Assembly: GCA_026119935.1 (NCBI GenBank)
Contig: JALRMH010000038.1
Location: 124,001 to 188,000 of the forward strand
Origin: Endothia cerciana
Lineage: Eukaryota; Ascomycota; Sordariomycetes; Diaporthales; Cryphonectriaceae
Direction of reading: 5' to 3'
DNA length: 64,000 nt
Shown: in pieces, positions 1 to 11,125 of the stretch
Layout: each line of letters starts with the position of its first letter
Numbering within the stretch: position 1 is the stretch's first letter
Position numbers and translations under genes: made by a program
Notes under the pieces: model-generated
Database searches by the model: none
Told to the model about the DNA's origin: nothing
What the model saw: the letters and a program-made list of their open reading frames with translations, nothing else

Positions 1-2341
1 ATCCGCCCCGAGAAAATCTAGTAGCGAATACGTTAAACGTAATATATGTAGAGTATCTCCGAGGCGTCCCGGAATTCCATCAAGGGCGAACTGTATTCCT
101 GGTATTTTGGCATCTGCTGGCGGAAGAGTGACTCCAGTAATGATGTGGTCACCTGTGAACGTACACCTGCTTCAGTCGTTCCTCATATCGTCGCGGATAT
201 ACCTCTTGCCAGTGATGGCGGGCTTGTGACGAGCAGGCGCGAGCGATAGTTGAATAAAATGGCTTGTATTGTGCTGCTTCTACTGTATAAAGGAGAAAAG
301 GAAGGAAGGCGCTCGATATATATAAACCGAGCGCTGTAGAAGTGGGTATCTGGTGCCCAACCAGAAGCCCCTGCTCTCGACAGGGCTGCTTGGCCAGATT
401 CTCGAAGTAATCAGGCTGTGCCTCCAACTTGCCCAGCAAGTAGTCCCAAAGCCCAGCCTCAAAAGTGCAGGATTGGAACACCCCCTACAAAATTTTGTGT
501 CGTTGGACTACCAAACTTAGATAGCTCGATAGTTGCTGCGAGGTAGCTTCTCATAGCTGCGGTCGCCAGCCAGTCCTTAACGGTACGATGTATAAATTGC
601 ACACTTCCAGCTTGATAACAAACAACTTGGCAGGACGAACAAATTGGGATGTGCCAAGTTTTTTATAACAAAAGTACCAAGGTGATCACCCTACATACCT
701 ATGTACTTGAGCAGATATTAGTCCCAAATCAAAGGTGTCATCACTGAGCCAGTTAAGTACAACATATATTTAGAGAGCCTGCAGCCGAAGCGCAACACCT
801 TAGTCTATCAAAGTGTCTACTCTGGTACGTAGGTATTCGTGTAAGAAACAGACTTAGTACTCAAATTCTAGCGATCTTCTCGTGGCTATTGTGTACGGAA
901 GCAAAATAATGCTTACTTCCTGCCAAATGAAACAAGCAAGACCCTATACTTACATCAGGTCAAAGAAAGGACCAACAGGGTAGAGGCCTGGATTCGGGAT
1001 TCAACGCTTAAAGATAGGTTTGATACAACTTTATCATTTCAGGATGCTGCGCCACTGAAATGCATACTGAGTGTTTTCCCTGCCTCTGATAAGATTTTTG
1101 TAATTCTGCTAAGCACCGAGTATACAGCAATAATTAAACCTTGCGGCTAAGAGCCAGTTAATCGCATACTTTCCCCTTGTGCAATAACATCTCGAAAGCT
1201 TCCAGGAAGTCCCCTTCAGCCAATGAAACGGAGAAACTACAGCAGAGTTAGAAGGTGCTCCCTGACTACTGGAGTTAATAATCATTGCTACACTGTATTG
1301 AGGTTGTATTTACCTGCTACATGAGGGCGAGATGATAACTGCTTGCCGGCCCGGCCAGAGCATACATAAGTCCACATGCTCACCCGACAGGCCAAATGCT
1401 GACAGGACCTCAGCATGTAAGCATCTACATTATCTTAGCGAGTAGTTAAATTTATCACGTCTATGTGACGGAGCGGCCGCCGAACGCCTGAAATGGCTCA
1501 TTATTGCGAAAAACAGCACGTAATCTGAGAGTGGTCTGGGTACTGTATCTCGAAGAGGACATCACATCAGAGACCTGTTTACAGGAGCGAATACTGTCTA
1601 ACGTCTATATGCGATATTCTGTTGCCAAGCCCACGTAAGAAAAGGGCTGACAGTGGCCTTTTCAATGGTCTCTTTGAGTAATATAATCAGTGTTGAATAT
1701 AATGTCCTCACAGCAGGCAATATCGCACATCACTGCATCGTCGAGTCAGTCTGTATCTTTTCTCTAGATGCATTTTCAAAAGACCGCCAGCAGGACATAC
1801 CCCAAGTCAACTCTTTTAGATCGAACACTGCAATGTCTGGAGGAGCTAACATCAAGAAGCGAGGCTTGATGTTGCTAGCTTCATCACAACGAAACTGTTC
1901 TGTGAGCTACTCGGCTACTTCTGGCTACATTGGACAACTGCATTGGTCAATGATGACGCGTTGTAGACCCGCCTGTAACTAGGTCAGACTTGAGATAATC
2001 TGGAGCTGGGAAGCTTGAAGAGGTAGCAGGCCTACCCTGACCTTTTGAATTTGTTTGTGGTGGTTTCCAGAGCCCATGGATCAGTATAGCCTCCCACGGG
2101 TAATCAGTTCTTCTCGCTTGGCCACTTCGTCTAGAAGGTATCTAGCAGGCACATATTTTAATGTGGCTGTCTCTCTCTGTCCCAGGAAATGTGACACCTG
2201 AAATCATGGTATCGCTTGCAGATGTAAGTTCCGTCATGGTCAATAGATCAAGCCCGAATCCGCAGAGCATTGAATATACCTGATGGTGTCTGGTTTATTC
2301 CACTCAGTTCAAAGACGACGGAAGCCTGGAGGTACTTACGA
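1..2341. other. Gene-poor, AT-richer stretch; no supported gene
   Basis: No reading frame here can be linked to a known family. Two scraps exist, about 149-481 on the minus strand (110 codons) and 1653-1982 on the plus strand (109 codons). Neither has a recognisable motif, and neither joins to neighbouring frames through plausible splice sites. Base composition is visibly more AT-rich than in the conserved genes to the right. This is what decayed accessory DNA next to the broken gene at 2.3-5.0 kb would look like. Inference only. Confidence 0.5.
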
Positions 2342-4974
2342 TCATGAGTATAGATAATACTCCCGGGCGTGTAGATCATAGGGAGCTGCATGGAAGTTGA
2401 CCCCGTGGCAGCGTTTTTCCTGAATCTCCGTGAGCTGCAGAGATATCATAGGCAGGCTGTTCTGCATAGAGTCGGAAGAAAGGGACCTCTTCGGACTTGC
2501 TTGATGCCAATACACGGTGAGCGACGAAAGGCTTTCCATTGTGTCACTTCGAGGTTGTAGAAGACCGAGTGTAAGGATGACTTTGATGAGCATCACATCC
2601 GTCAAAGCATGTAGACGGTCAAGTATGTCCGCCCTTGCGTCTCGAGCGCTCGGGCCGTTATTGACGAGTTTGTCTACACCACTAATGAGTAGAAATACGC
2701 ATTGAGCCTGGACGTCTTCCCGCAGTCCACAAAACAACGTCCAGAGACCTTGGGTTGTTGATGTCTTGTCCCCAGTCAGAGAGGCCCCCTTCCGTTGAGC
2801 GATCGAAGGATTCTGCCGGAGTAATTGAGACACAAGATTTTGCATCACTATCAGGTATTTATCAGACCTGTCGTGGTGATGCTCGCAGAAGTGGCGAGGT
2901 GTTATGACGTTTTCGAAGTTGCTTTCGACCAACTGAAGCAAAGGAAATATGAAAGAAGCATTGAAGTTTGGCCTGGTCAGGATTTGATACCCATCAACCC
3001 ACAGAACCTCCGACTTGTGTGATTCGGCCCAGGCCAGCGCCATTTCCGACTTGTTGAAGTTTTGCGCCCCGAGCGGTATGCTCTCATCTCGGGAAGTTCT
3101 TCCCTTGCGCGCTGGGTGCGGCTTGCGTGCTCGTCAGCCTCACGAAGTTTCGAAAACAGAACGTCATGAAGAGTGCCGAGGCTATTAAAACTGGTAGTAC
3201 TTGGTTGGGTGTCTGCATGAATTGTTAATATCATAATATCAATAGATTAGCTTTGTAACTGCGTTACCTAGTTCGGACTGCCGATCTCGCCTTTCCATTG
3301 CCGGCTCGTTCAGTCTTTCCTCAGCGGATTGCCTCAAGGCCCCTTCTGCCTGTCGAATGTCTTCCTTCTTTGTGAAGCGTATTGGACTCACGCCCATCTT
3401 AGAACGGAGGTCCTCAATCAGCTCAATGAATTTCTCCCATTTTTACGCTCTGTTGTTGCAAGAGCACCATATTCCTTCGGATCATGACTGTATTGATGTG
3501 CCCCTCTATAAGACCAGAGTACTGTGTTACCTCTTTGATATTGGCAAGAGTCTCGTCGATGATGTCGACGATGTCCTGAGAGCGGTTCCATGATTTCGTT
3601 GAGGCCTTGATCCAGGTTTATGGATGAGACTGTCAGTTTTCCGTCTGGCTGTTCTTCTCGGGACCTTTACTCACTCGATCGATTTTGTGTGTAGTATCTG
3701 ACTGCTTTGGCGAGGAACCGATAGAATAGGCTGTAGGCTTGAGCGACCAAGGTGACAATGTAGAATGACGGGATATAGGAGGTCAGATGATCGATGAGCT
3801 TGAACTTGAGCTGGAGCTGCTCGAGATAAAAACTTGACCTTGTGCTTCACCTCCGCGCGGTTGACTTGAACAACCAGTATGATCTTGATCGCCCCATACG
3901 CAAGGCCGACATGATCCGGGGCCTGCCCTACCGTCACGTCAAGAATTTGGACATACTCATGCTACTTTGTTTGTCGCACGCCACGTCCTCTTCATCCTCT
4001 CGACCAGCGATCCCTCATGTCCCGAGGTAGTAGCAGAGTGCTGCTTAGCCACTTTCCTGGTTTCCAGGAACTTCTTGCGGCTGCCTTCAAGACGATTTCG
4101 TCTTGAGCTGAGGCCTCAGCCAGAAACTCGGCCATTCGCTGTTCAAGTCTGTCTGTAGAGTCCTGGATACAAAGACTAGATATCCGTGTCAGATGCGCCA
4201 GGTGCGGTTGTCACGGCCTGCCTGAAGAACGCCTGGACGCGCTGCGGGTATCGTGTTGGCTTGCTGTGCTTGATGATTGCGCTTATCCACTGCTGCTCGT
4301 CCTATTCTGAGTTTATTACGGAATCAGTGGGAAACGCGTCCTGTCCAGACGGAACAGGGCCTGACTGGCCCAACGACTGCTGCTGGGATCTCAGAGTTCA
4401 GCAGAGCCTCAGTCTCCTCGGTGAGCGACGTGGATGACATTAAAATCACAACTGGTACATTCAGTGGACTGAGATAGGTGTTGAGGCCTATCGGCAAGGG
4501 GATCAAGGACGCGGCCGTGGATGTGAAATCGCACGCCGCACACTTTGAGCATCAGCAAGAGCTCTTAGAGCCTGACCAGACGTTCTGCGTGAGCTCAACC
4601 GCATGGAGACATCCGTCGCCCTAAGGCACGTGTCGTAAGCGACTGGCAGGTCATGCAGCCACAGAACTAAGTCATACTTGTCCAAGCCCTTTCGTACAAC
4701 TTCCGTAACATCACCTACAAAAGAGCATGTGGTCGGTGCCGTGTTTCTCGGGCATGCAACCTGCACTATCCATGATTGAAAGATAGTCTACAGTTCCTGA
4801 GAGTTTCCTCTCGAAGCGATCGACACCTTGTCGACTTTTGGCCATGCTACGGCGGCAAGGAGATGGATCCTTGGAGCATGGCAGAAGATTACCGGTGGCG
4901 TTAAGACCGGCCCCGCGCGTCGTGAGCCCTAGCCTAGGCACTGGCTTTTCATAACCAATCTCACAGATCCTCAC
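2342..4974 (-). pseudogene. Relic of a fungal STAND/NLR-like protein (N-terminal helical domain region)
   Basis: Pieces of one protein appear in several minus-strand frames that cannot be joined without frameshifts. Around 3840-3940 the frame reads DHVGLAYGAIKIILVVQVNR, which resembles the conserved helix of the N-terminal domain of many fungal NACHT/STAND proteins. The continuation (YIPSFYIVTLVAQAYSLFYR, about 3710-3790) lies in a different frame, so an indel sits near 3830-3840. Another piece at 4790-4830 (FERKLSGTVDYLSIMD) fits upstream in such a domain. The longest open piece, 2342-3043, contains a stretch (CVFLLISGVDKL) that could be a degenerate NTPase strand, but I see no intact Walker A motif. 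A second frame change lies near 3040. The likely ancestral role is non-self recognition or cell-death signalling. Family assignment is moderate, and the pseudogene state is well supported by the frame changes. Confidence 0.45.
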
Positions 4975-5793
4975 CGAGCTTCTCTATAATTTGGCCACAG
5001 AAGTTCCACTTTCAAGCAGTGCGTTGGACTGTCCCGCTCACGAAATACCAATGATGTCAAAGAATTCGAGAATCCCGAATGAGGGGCGGCTGTGATCGCC
5101 CCCAGGCTGTGCAGCGCTTAGGCGTCCCCCCGGCGTCCACTCGCCACTAATCATCTCTTCCTTCGACCGTCATCTCCGGCGGGGGCCCCCAGCAGTCGCG
5201 CAGATCTCACCTATGCGGGCATATTGGTAGGCCATTGCAGCACCGGTCGACGCGCAATAAGCGGGATCTAACGCTAGCACTGCCCATATCCAGGCCTTGC
5301 AGGGTGGAGAACGGGGGTCTGGCTGTGAGGCGTACTGTACTTGTTCGGATCAACCCCATGACGACCATCGCGTGATTCGAAACAGCGGCAACTGTTTGTC
5401 CTCGTATACTCGCCCTTGCCTGGAGAACCTACATCCGGACTCCCGCAGCCCTCAGACGAGCATTTGTCAAAGCGCCCCCCGTGTGGAAAGGAGCGACCTA
5501 TCTACGCCTGGAATACCGTACGGGAGCATCGTCCTCAGGCGCTTTCCACGGTTACACTGCATCGTGGGGAAAGCTTATATCTCGGTACCACGAACAGCCG
5601 CCCTCCCGCTCAAACTTGCTGGCCATTCACCCCTCAATAACCTTCAGTTTGCTCGTTGGACTTCCGAGGCAGGACGAGGGTTAGCTAGGCAACACCGGCG
5701 GCCCCACTGGCAGACCTGGAATGTCGACAAACTAAAACCTGCTATCGTTCAGGTGTCCCCTTCCCATTCCAGGCCGATCATCGCGCAGTCGCT
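4975..5793. other. Intergenic, no supported gene
   Basis: An open frame at 5297-5818 (plus) overlaps the start of the next gene in another frame and has no recognisable content. It may be upstream leader sequence of that gene. Nothing else is seen. Confidence 0.4.
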
Positions 5794-6498
5794 ATGGGCC
5801 TTAGTACGCCGGCCATGAAGAGTTTGAGGATGGAAGGCCCCGTTTCATACTACGATCCGTTGTCCGGCGACTCATTCGCCGACCCGGACACGCATCTGCT
5901 GCGCCGGGACCCGGAAGCCGAATCCGTCCGCTCACATCCATCGTCACACGCGGACCAGACATTACTACCGCGTCGGATGCCATCATTGTCATCCAGGCCT
6001 CAGACCCAGAGACTGCAACGGCGCCGGAGCCGATACCTCTACGTCAACGGCGTCCTGGTCCCAGTCGCGCCCCCATCGGCATCGCCCTTCCCCCACCAGC
6101 CGCCGGATCCCGGCGCCAGCTGGCCCGCGTCGCCCGGGCCGGACCCAGACCAGACCGCATCCCATAAGAGGGCGAGGCCCCATGGTGCATCCGGAAACGC
6201 CTCGTCGTGGCTGCTAGGGGGTGGCAGCGCCTTCACGGACGCGAAACGGCAGTCCTGGACCGGTGAGCGGCGGGAGGTCAGGAAGCTGCAGAAAGACCAC
6301 CCGGTCGGCTCGGCAAGGCCAGCTTTCACGATCGCCATCGGGAACAGCGAAGGGCAGTCAGACGGAGAACCCGAGATGATTTCCGAGAAGGACGGAGCAA
6401 AGGGGTCGGTACTGGGGGTGAGACGGAAAATGGAGAGGCTGAAAGGGTTGTATAGGAGGGGTTCCAAGGAGACTGTCATGCCTTCAAACCTGCGCTGA
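5794..6498 (+). CDS. Hypothetical protein, 234 aa, low complexity, basic C-terminus
   Basis: A single open frame with GC-rich, gene-like codon use. The product is rich in Pro, Ser and Arg. The N-terminal two thirds look disordered. The C-terminal 60 residues (RPAFTIAIGNSEGQ, then a Lys/Arg-rich helix containing MERLKGLYRRGSKE) look more ordered and could be the conserved part. No signal peptide, membrane segment or catalytic motif is visible. The first ATG of the frame was taken as start, and an internal Met at residue 8 or 12 is equally possible. The downstream neighbour is convergent. I do not recognise the family. It could be a fungal-specific orphan, or a chance frame in GC-rich DNA. Confidence 0.5.
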   Translation: MGLSTPAMKSLRMEGPVSYYDPLSGDSFADPDTHLLRRDPEAESVRSHPSSHADQTLLPRRMPSLSSRPQTQRLQRRRSRYLYVNGVLVPVAPPSASPFPHQPPDPGASWPASPGPDPDQTASHKRARPHGASGNASSWLLGGGSAFTDAKRQSWTGERREVRKLQKDHPVGSARPAFTIAIGNSEGQSDGEPEMISEKDGAKGSVLGVRRKMERLKGLYRRGSKETVMPSNLR

Positions 6499-6953
6499 GA
6501 ATCCGCCCGCCTTCACTCAGTCGGACGGCGGCATCACTTTTGCATGAATCCTCTCCGGGACTCAAGTGCTCTTTCTAACAGTGCATGCTCACGTTACATT
6601 GCGCAGCGAATTAGCCACTTTCGGAGTCATAGCATTTAAGAGTCAAGAATCTTCAGTATAGAGGACTTGAGACCAGAAGCATCATCTCATGGAATACGAG
6701 GGTGATGTAAACGATGACGTTGCTGGCGGCAGGGTGCTGCTGGAGAGCCGGGTTCTGGTTTGGGAGCTGATGATAGTCTCGGTCGTGCATCACATGTTTT
6801 AGCAGTGTAGAGTAGAAGAGGGGATGTGGTTGAACATCGGCACCATGAGTATATGTGAGTTGGCTGTCGGAGTCAGGAATTCTCAAGTACTCACTTGGGT
6901 CTATACAGCTGATCACACCGCCAAGAAGTATCGCTCGGTCACGCCAGCTCCTC
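6499..6953. other. Convergent intergenic region
   Basis: This lies between the 3' ends of the hypothetical gene (plus) and the CoA synthesis gene (minus). It holds a short unsupported minus frame at 6653-6976 and otherwise nothing recognisable. Confidence 0.4.
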
Positions 6954-8217
6954 CTAAGCTTTGCCATTCTCGGCACCCTTCACCCCTGCCTCTTTGATAT
7001 GCGCCGTATGCAGCTCTTCCAGGGCAGGTATGATCAGGCTCTCGATCTCAACATCAGGGTCTCCTTCAGGCAGCAATGCAGGGTCCAGCGGCCTGTCCTC
7101 CCGTGGGCCGACATCCTGTTTTGTCTCCTCCATCTCGCTCAGTGTCCTCTTATGGCCCGCCTTTGTATCCGCGACGCTGGGGATCCGGATCCACCTGTCG
7201 GGCCTGCCGGGCGCGACGAAGACGACCTCCCACTTGCGCGTGGACAGCAAGTTGCCAATGACAAGGTTGTGGCTGTACCTATCCAGGGCGCTCCTAGCTT
7301 TGTGGACGAGGATTTCTAGATCGCGGTGAGTGCCTGGGCCCTGAAGGGACGGTAGTTGACTAACCTGGATCCGTCTCGAGCTTGAACGACACAATCATGC
7401 ACTGGGGCGCCCATCCGTCGACCAAGTTCTGCAAAAACTTTGGTACCGGGTCCAGATCCACAATGAGCCTCTTACTCCTCGGCACCTTGGTGGTCGAGTC
7501 AAAGTTGTCAAACTCCTCATCGCCGCCGCCGACTCCTGAGGCAGGGCCTAGATTGGGACTTGTCTTCGCCGACGTCTTCTTCACCTTGTCGGCCACATCC
7601 GTGCTCTGGATCTTGTGCTCCGCCATGCGGTCCTGCGGCAGGAAGAAATCACTGGCCGCGGCAGCTAGATACAACAGGCCATCCGGGCCCAAGGGGTGCA
7701 TGAGCCTCGCAATGGCGCGCAGCTCGTGCAGGTAATCTCCGATCGTGACGAATGGTAACGTCAGCAACAATTTCTTGCTTGTTGCTGTTTGGTACTTGCG
7801 CAGGACACCTAGCATCCTCTCGCTGAACTCGGGCTTGGCCACCACCGAACCGTTGGGCCCTTCGTCCAGGAAGTCCAGGAAGCAATTCGTCGCGTGGCTG
7901 TAGTGCCTGCTGTATGGGAGCAAGCTGAACTGCCGGTGCAGAAAGATGACGGCGTACCCGTTCTCCAGGAAGTACTCTGCGGACGTGGCGCCGCGGGTTC
8001 CGGCGCTGAAATTATCGATGAACCGGACGGTCTGCTTCTCTAGCGGCACGGTCGTACCCCCGGATGTCACCAGGACTACACGCCGTTTTGCTGCAGCGTG
8101 GAAGTCGATGAACCCCTGTGCCTGGGTGATATGCACAGGGAGTGCTTTTGGCGGAGGATTGGAGCTGAAGTATTGGTCCTCCACGGCTGCGGGTGTGGCT
8201 TCTGCCGAGGGTGCCAT
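6954..8217 (-). CDS. Phosphopantothenoylcysteine synthetase (PPCS, Cab2-type), 2 exons, 404 aa
   Basis: This enzyme joins 4'-phosphopantothenate and cysteine in the third step of coenzyme A synthesis, in the cytosol. The N-terminal nucleotide-binding region is clear: LVTSGGTTVPLE followed by VRFIDNFSAGTRGATSAEYF (about residues 48-83). Further motifs are LAAAASDFF and, near the splice, FKLETDPEILVHKARSALD. Exon 1 is 7365-8217 and exon 2 is 6954-7315, separated by a 49-nt intron (7316-7364). A shorter 31-nt splice was rejected because only the 49-nt version restores the family-typical ETDPE sequence and a normal intron length. Exon lengths sum to 1,215 nt. An insert of about 30 acidic and Ser-rich residues precedes SKRLIVDLDPVPKFL. 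The start is the first Met of the frame. Length is in the range for fungal and animal PPCS, which lack the fused decarboxylase of bacterial Dfp. Confidence 0.95.
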
Positions 8218-9305
8218 GATGCCCGTGCTAGTCTGGCCGCCGGGGGACGGGCAGGATGAGAAGACCGACTGAACTGGTGAGGTGAGGCAGCAGGTGGATA
8301 TGATGATGATGATGATGATGATGAGAGTTTGAGGACGTGCCGTAAGCTCTCAGATCAAGTCACTCGGTAGTCAGGTAGCCTCGAATTTCTGTGGAACTGT
8401 CAGGGCGTCATGAAATGTCAGCTGCGGACCTTGAGGTAGTATAGACAGCATCCACTATGATTCTCGATATAACCCAGCTATGTCTCACGGGGGTCTGAGT
8501 CCAATGACGAGTCCAATGACGAGTCCCATGAAGAGCAATGAACAACCTTGAGGGGTATGAAAGAAGATATGACGTGAACATGATTCTCATGGTTGTTGGT
8601 CATATAATGGCATTGCAGGCCTGAGCGCTCGGATGATTCGGTGACTTTATTCCCACCATGCCTTGAGGAACCTGGCGGAAGCGAGGGCAGTGGTGATGAC
8701 CTCGGGCTGCGAGCAGAATGGGGAGCTTCAAGAAACGGCGGCTTATGGCCCTCGGCCCGGCTCCGAGGATGCACCGGAGCCGTTGAGAAATGCGGGTGAA
8801 GAGATGAATGGTGCTTGCTCACCTCGTGTCTTGTCTGAATATCTTCCGACGAGTGGGAGGCGGGAATACCCGAGCCTGTGACTCTGGGTTCGGGGATGAA
8901 GAGGTATGTCGAAGATGCTGTCAACTCGCCATGGCTTCCGGAAGAAGGGAAGTCTTTGCGTGTTGATCCTGATCGCGCGCGCACAGACGGGAGTGGAAAT
9001 ACGGCGGACTGCTAGTCACTGCTAATGTCTCAGCACGCTCCCCGATGACTCAGCACCCGCCCGCCCCCGCCACGACAGCCCACATCATCACCAACATCGC
9101 CTGCCTCGCGCTGCGAGGTCTGTCCTCTATTACCCTTGGCATTTCTAACAGCAACTCTAAAAACATTAACCGTACAGAAGGATACTTATGAGAGTATTCA
9201 ATTTGTTAAGATACTAGTCGCTGCTTGTAACGATTTATCTTAATTGGGATTGTAGCGGTTACATTCCGTTATTTAACAAGTTTTGCAAGATTTATACATT
9301 TTCCC
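8218..9305. other. Intergenic, with a short ATG/GAT microsatellite
   Basis: Upstream region of the PPCS gene (minus). A trinucleotide run of about nine ATG/GAT units lies at about 8299-8325. A minus frame at 8478-8984 is Ser/His-rich with no family signal, and I do not call it a gene. Two direct copies of a 12-nt unit (gagtccaatgac) sit at about 8498-8521. The segment at 9130-9300 is AT-rich. Confidence 0.4.
8299..8325. repeat. (ATG)n trinucleotide microsatellite
   Basis: A perfect run of the trinucleotide lies about 80-110 nt upstream of the PPCS start codon, probably in its leader or promoter. Length polymorphism is likely, but no function is implied. Confidence 0.8.
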
Positions 9306-11125
9306 CTAGGCCTTTGGCTGCTGCACCGGCACAAACTGCACCCTCGCCTGCGGCTTGGTCAGGAAGCTGAATTGAAACATATCCCTCTCGAGACCCTCCA
9401 TGTTCAGCGTCTCTCCTGGCGCCTTGAACAAGTCAAACTGCCACAGCACCTTTCATATGAACAGCCTTGCCTCTGCCCAAGCGAGCTCCCGGCCTATGCA
9501 AGCGCGCGGCCCGAGGCTGAATTCAGGCAGTTCCTTGCAGACGTCATTGACGAACGCCTCGTCGTACAGAGGATGTGAGGATGGCAGGTACCGCTCCGGT
9601 CGGAAGTGCATCGGGTCATGAAAATACCGCGGACTTCGGCCGAGGGTGAAGATGCTGGTCTGAACGGTCACCTAGAGAGGCGAGGACTGTTGTTAGCTAT
9701 AAGGATGGGAGGAATTGAAGGCGGGGAAGGAGCATGCATACCCCTTTAGGCATGTAATAGCCATGAACCACTGTACCAGGGCTATAATGTGGAAGGCCCG
9801 TAGAGTTGGTGGAAATCACCCGGAGAGTTTCATCCAGACATGCCGTAAGGTAGCGTAGATGCGCGGTGCTCTGAATATTGATGTCACCGTAGCTTCCAAA
9901 CTCGTTCCGGATCTCAGTCGTCAAGATTCTATAGCATTTAAGCGCCTCGATAAGGAGAAACAGCAAAAAGTAGTACCAGTCTGCCATAGGGCCGAACCCA
10001 CCAAGCATCGTCTGCAAGACCACAGAACCCAGATGTAGGAGTTCTCCATCGTCGGCTGGGGGTTCGGCGTCGGCTGGCAGTATGAACTCGAATAAGTCCA
10101 GATGTGGCATGGTTATTGCCACGCCTGTCGATGCGCTGCAGTACGCTTTTACGCGTATTGCTTTCCATCTCAGCTAACGGGCTCAGTTTCTTCACAGGTG
10201 CGAATAGATACTTGATGGGGCTGATCAGGGAATACCTCTTGAACTATCATAGCGGCGAAGGCATTAAATGGGAGAAGAACATCGACGGCGACCGGGTCCT
10301 CCTCTGCAAATTGCTGATATCAGCATCTGTATCAAGATGAGATGACAGGCAAGCCAGACCTTGGAGACATACCGTCACGCATGGACGACGATATCTCGTT
10401 CCACACTACGTCCTGGGACATATCCCAAACCAGCCAATGGGTCCAGTCGACGAGGTTGACACCTTCGGGTCTGGCGCCAAGGTCTTTCATCCGCTCGCTA
10501 AAATAGTCCACATGCTTGTGCATCACACGCTCGAACGTTCGTATTTAGCGGGCGCTATACGTGGGGAGGATTTTCCCCGCAACCTCGCGGTGTTTCACAG
10601 GATGCTCCTCCCAGATGATGCCGCCCAGTTTGGCACGCGGTTCTGAAAGCCCGTCTTCCTGAAGAGCTCCAGGCCTCTCTCCGCCGGCGAGTAGATGTCG
10701 ACAAAGGCCTGGGGAGTGAAAAAAAAACCCCAAAAAAAAAAAACCCCCCCCAAGCTCGTTGGGCGCGATCCGCACCACATCGCTATACTTGTTCAGCACC
10801 TCTTCAATGACTCATGGGTAACGCCCCTAAAGCGTAGCACTATTGTCAGCCGACTTTCTTTAGTGTTGAGACGGAGTTGGATGGCTTACCAATGACGGGC
10901 ATACCAGATGTTCGAGACGGCAGCAATCCGCGCGCCTGGGAACTTGGTGAGCGTATGAAAGTACAGCAGATAGACGGATCTCAGCGTTGCGTAGACGGAA
11001 ATCTTTGAGAGCAGTCGGCCAGGTGCAGAACCATGGTGACGCCACAACTAGCATACCACATCCAGGACTACGGTCACAAGGACCTCTGCCGTCACGGCTT
11101 TGCGTGAAAGGAGCTGATTAACCAT
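9306..11125 (-). pseudogene. Cytochrome P450 monooxygenase pseudogene
   Basis: The fragments follow P450 order. There is an N-terminal membrane-proximal segment (YLLYFHTLTKFPGARIAAVS, about 10920-10985) and a DVVRIAPNEL strand (about 10750-10790). An ETLRV K-helix lies near 9830, and the haem loop FSLGPRACIGREL (about 9480-9520) carries the axial Cys. Lesions are an in-frame TAG at 11048-11050 and a TGA at 10812-10814 where relatives have Trp (RYP-stop-VIEEV). An A/C homopolymer tract at about 10718-10753 changes the frame. There is another frame change near 10110-10130, between IDRRG and the ITMPHLDLFEFIL segment. A TGA at 9453-9455 interrupts RLFI-stop-KVLWQFDLF, although the C-terminus continues in frame to a normal stop at 9306. 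One intron begins near 10889 (GTAAGC). The substitution-type stops make simple sequencing error an insufficient explanation. The substrate is unknown. The gene was probably an accessory or secondary-metabolism P450, and no intact cluster partner is adjacent. Confidence 0.9.
10718..10753. repeat. Abutting A and C homopolymer runs inside the P450
   Basis: Runs of A, C, A and C follow one another directly inside what should be codons of the P450 DVVRIAPNEL region. They break the frame and have no counterpart in any P450. Such abutting runs recur elsewhere in the window and look like sequence or assembly artefacts. Confidence 0.7.

Noticed and set aside
7334..7364. 31-nt intron in the PPCS gene
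   Set aside because: Shorter than any usual fungal intron. The 49-nt alternative gives the family-typical ETDPE join.
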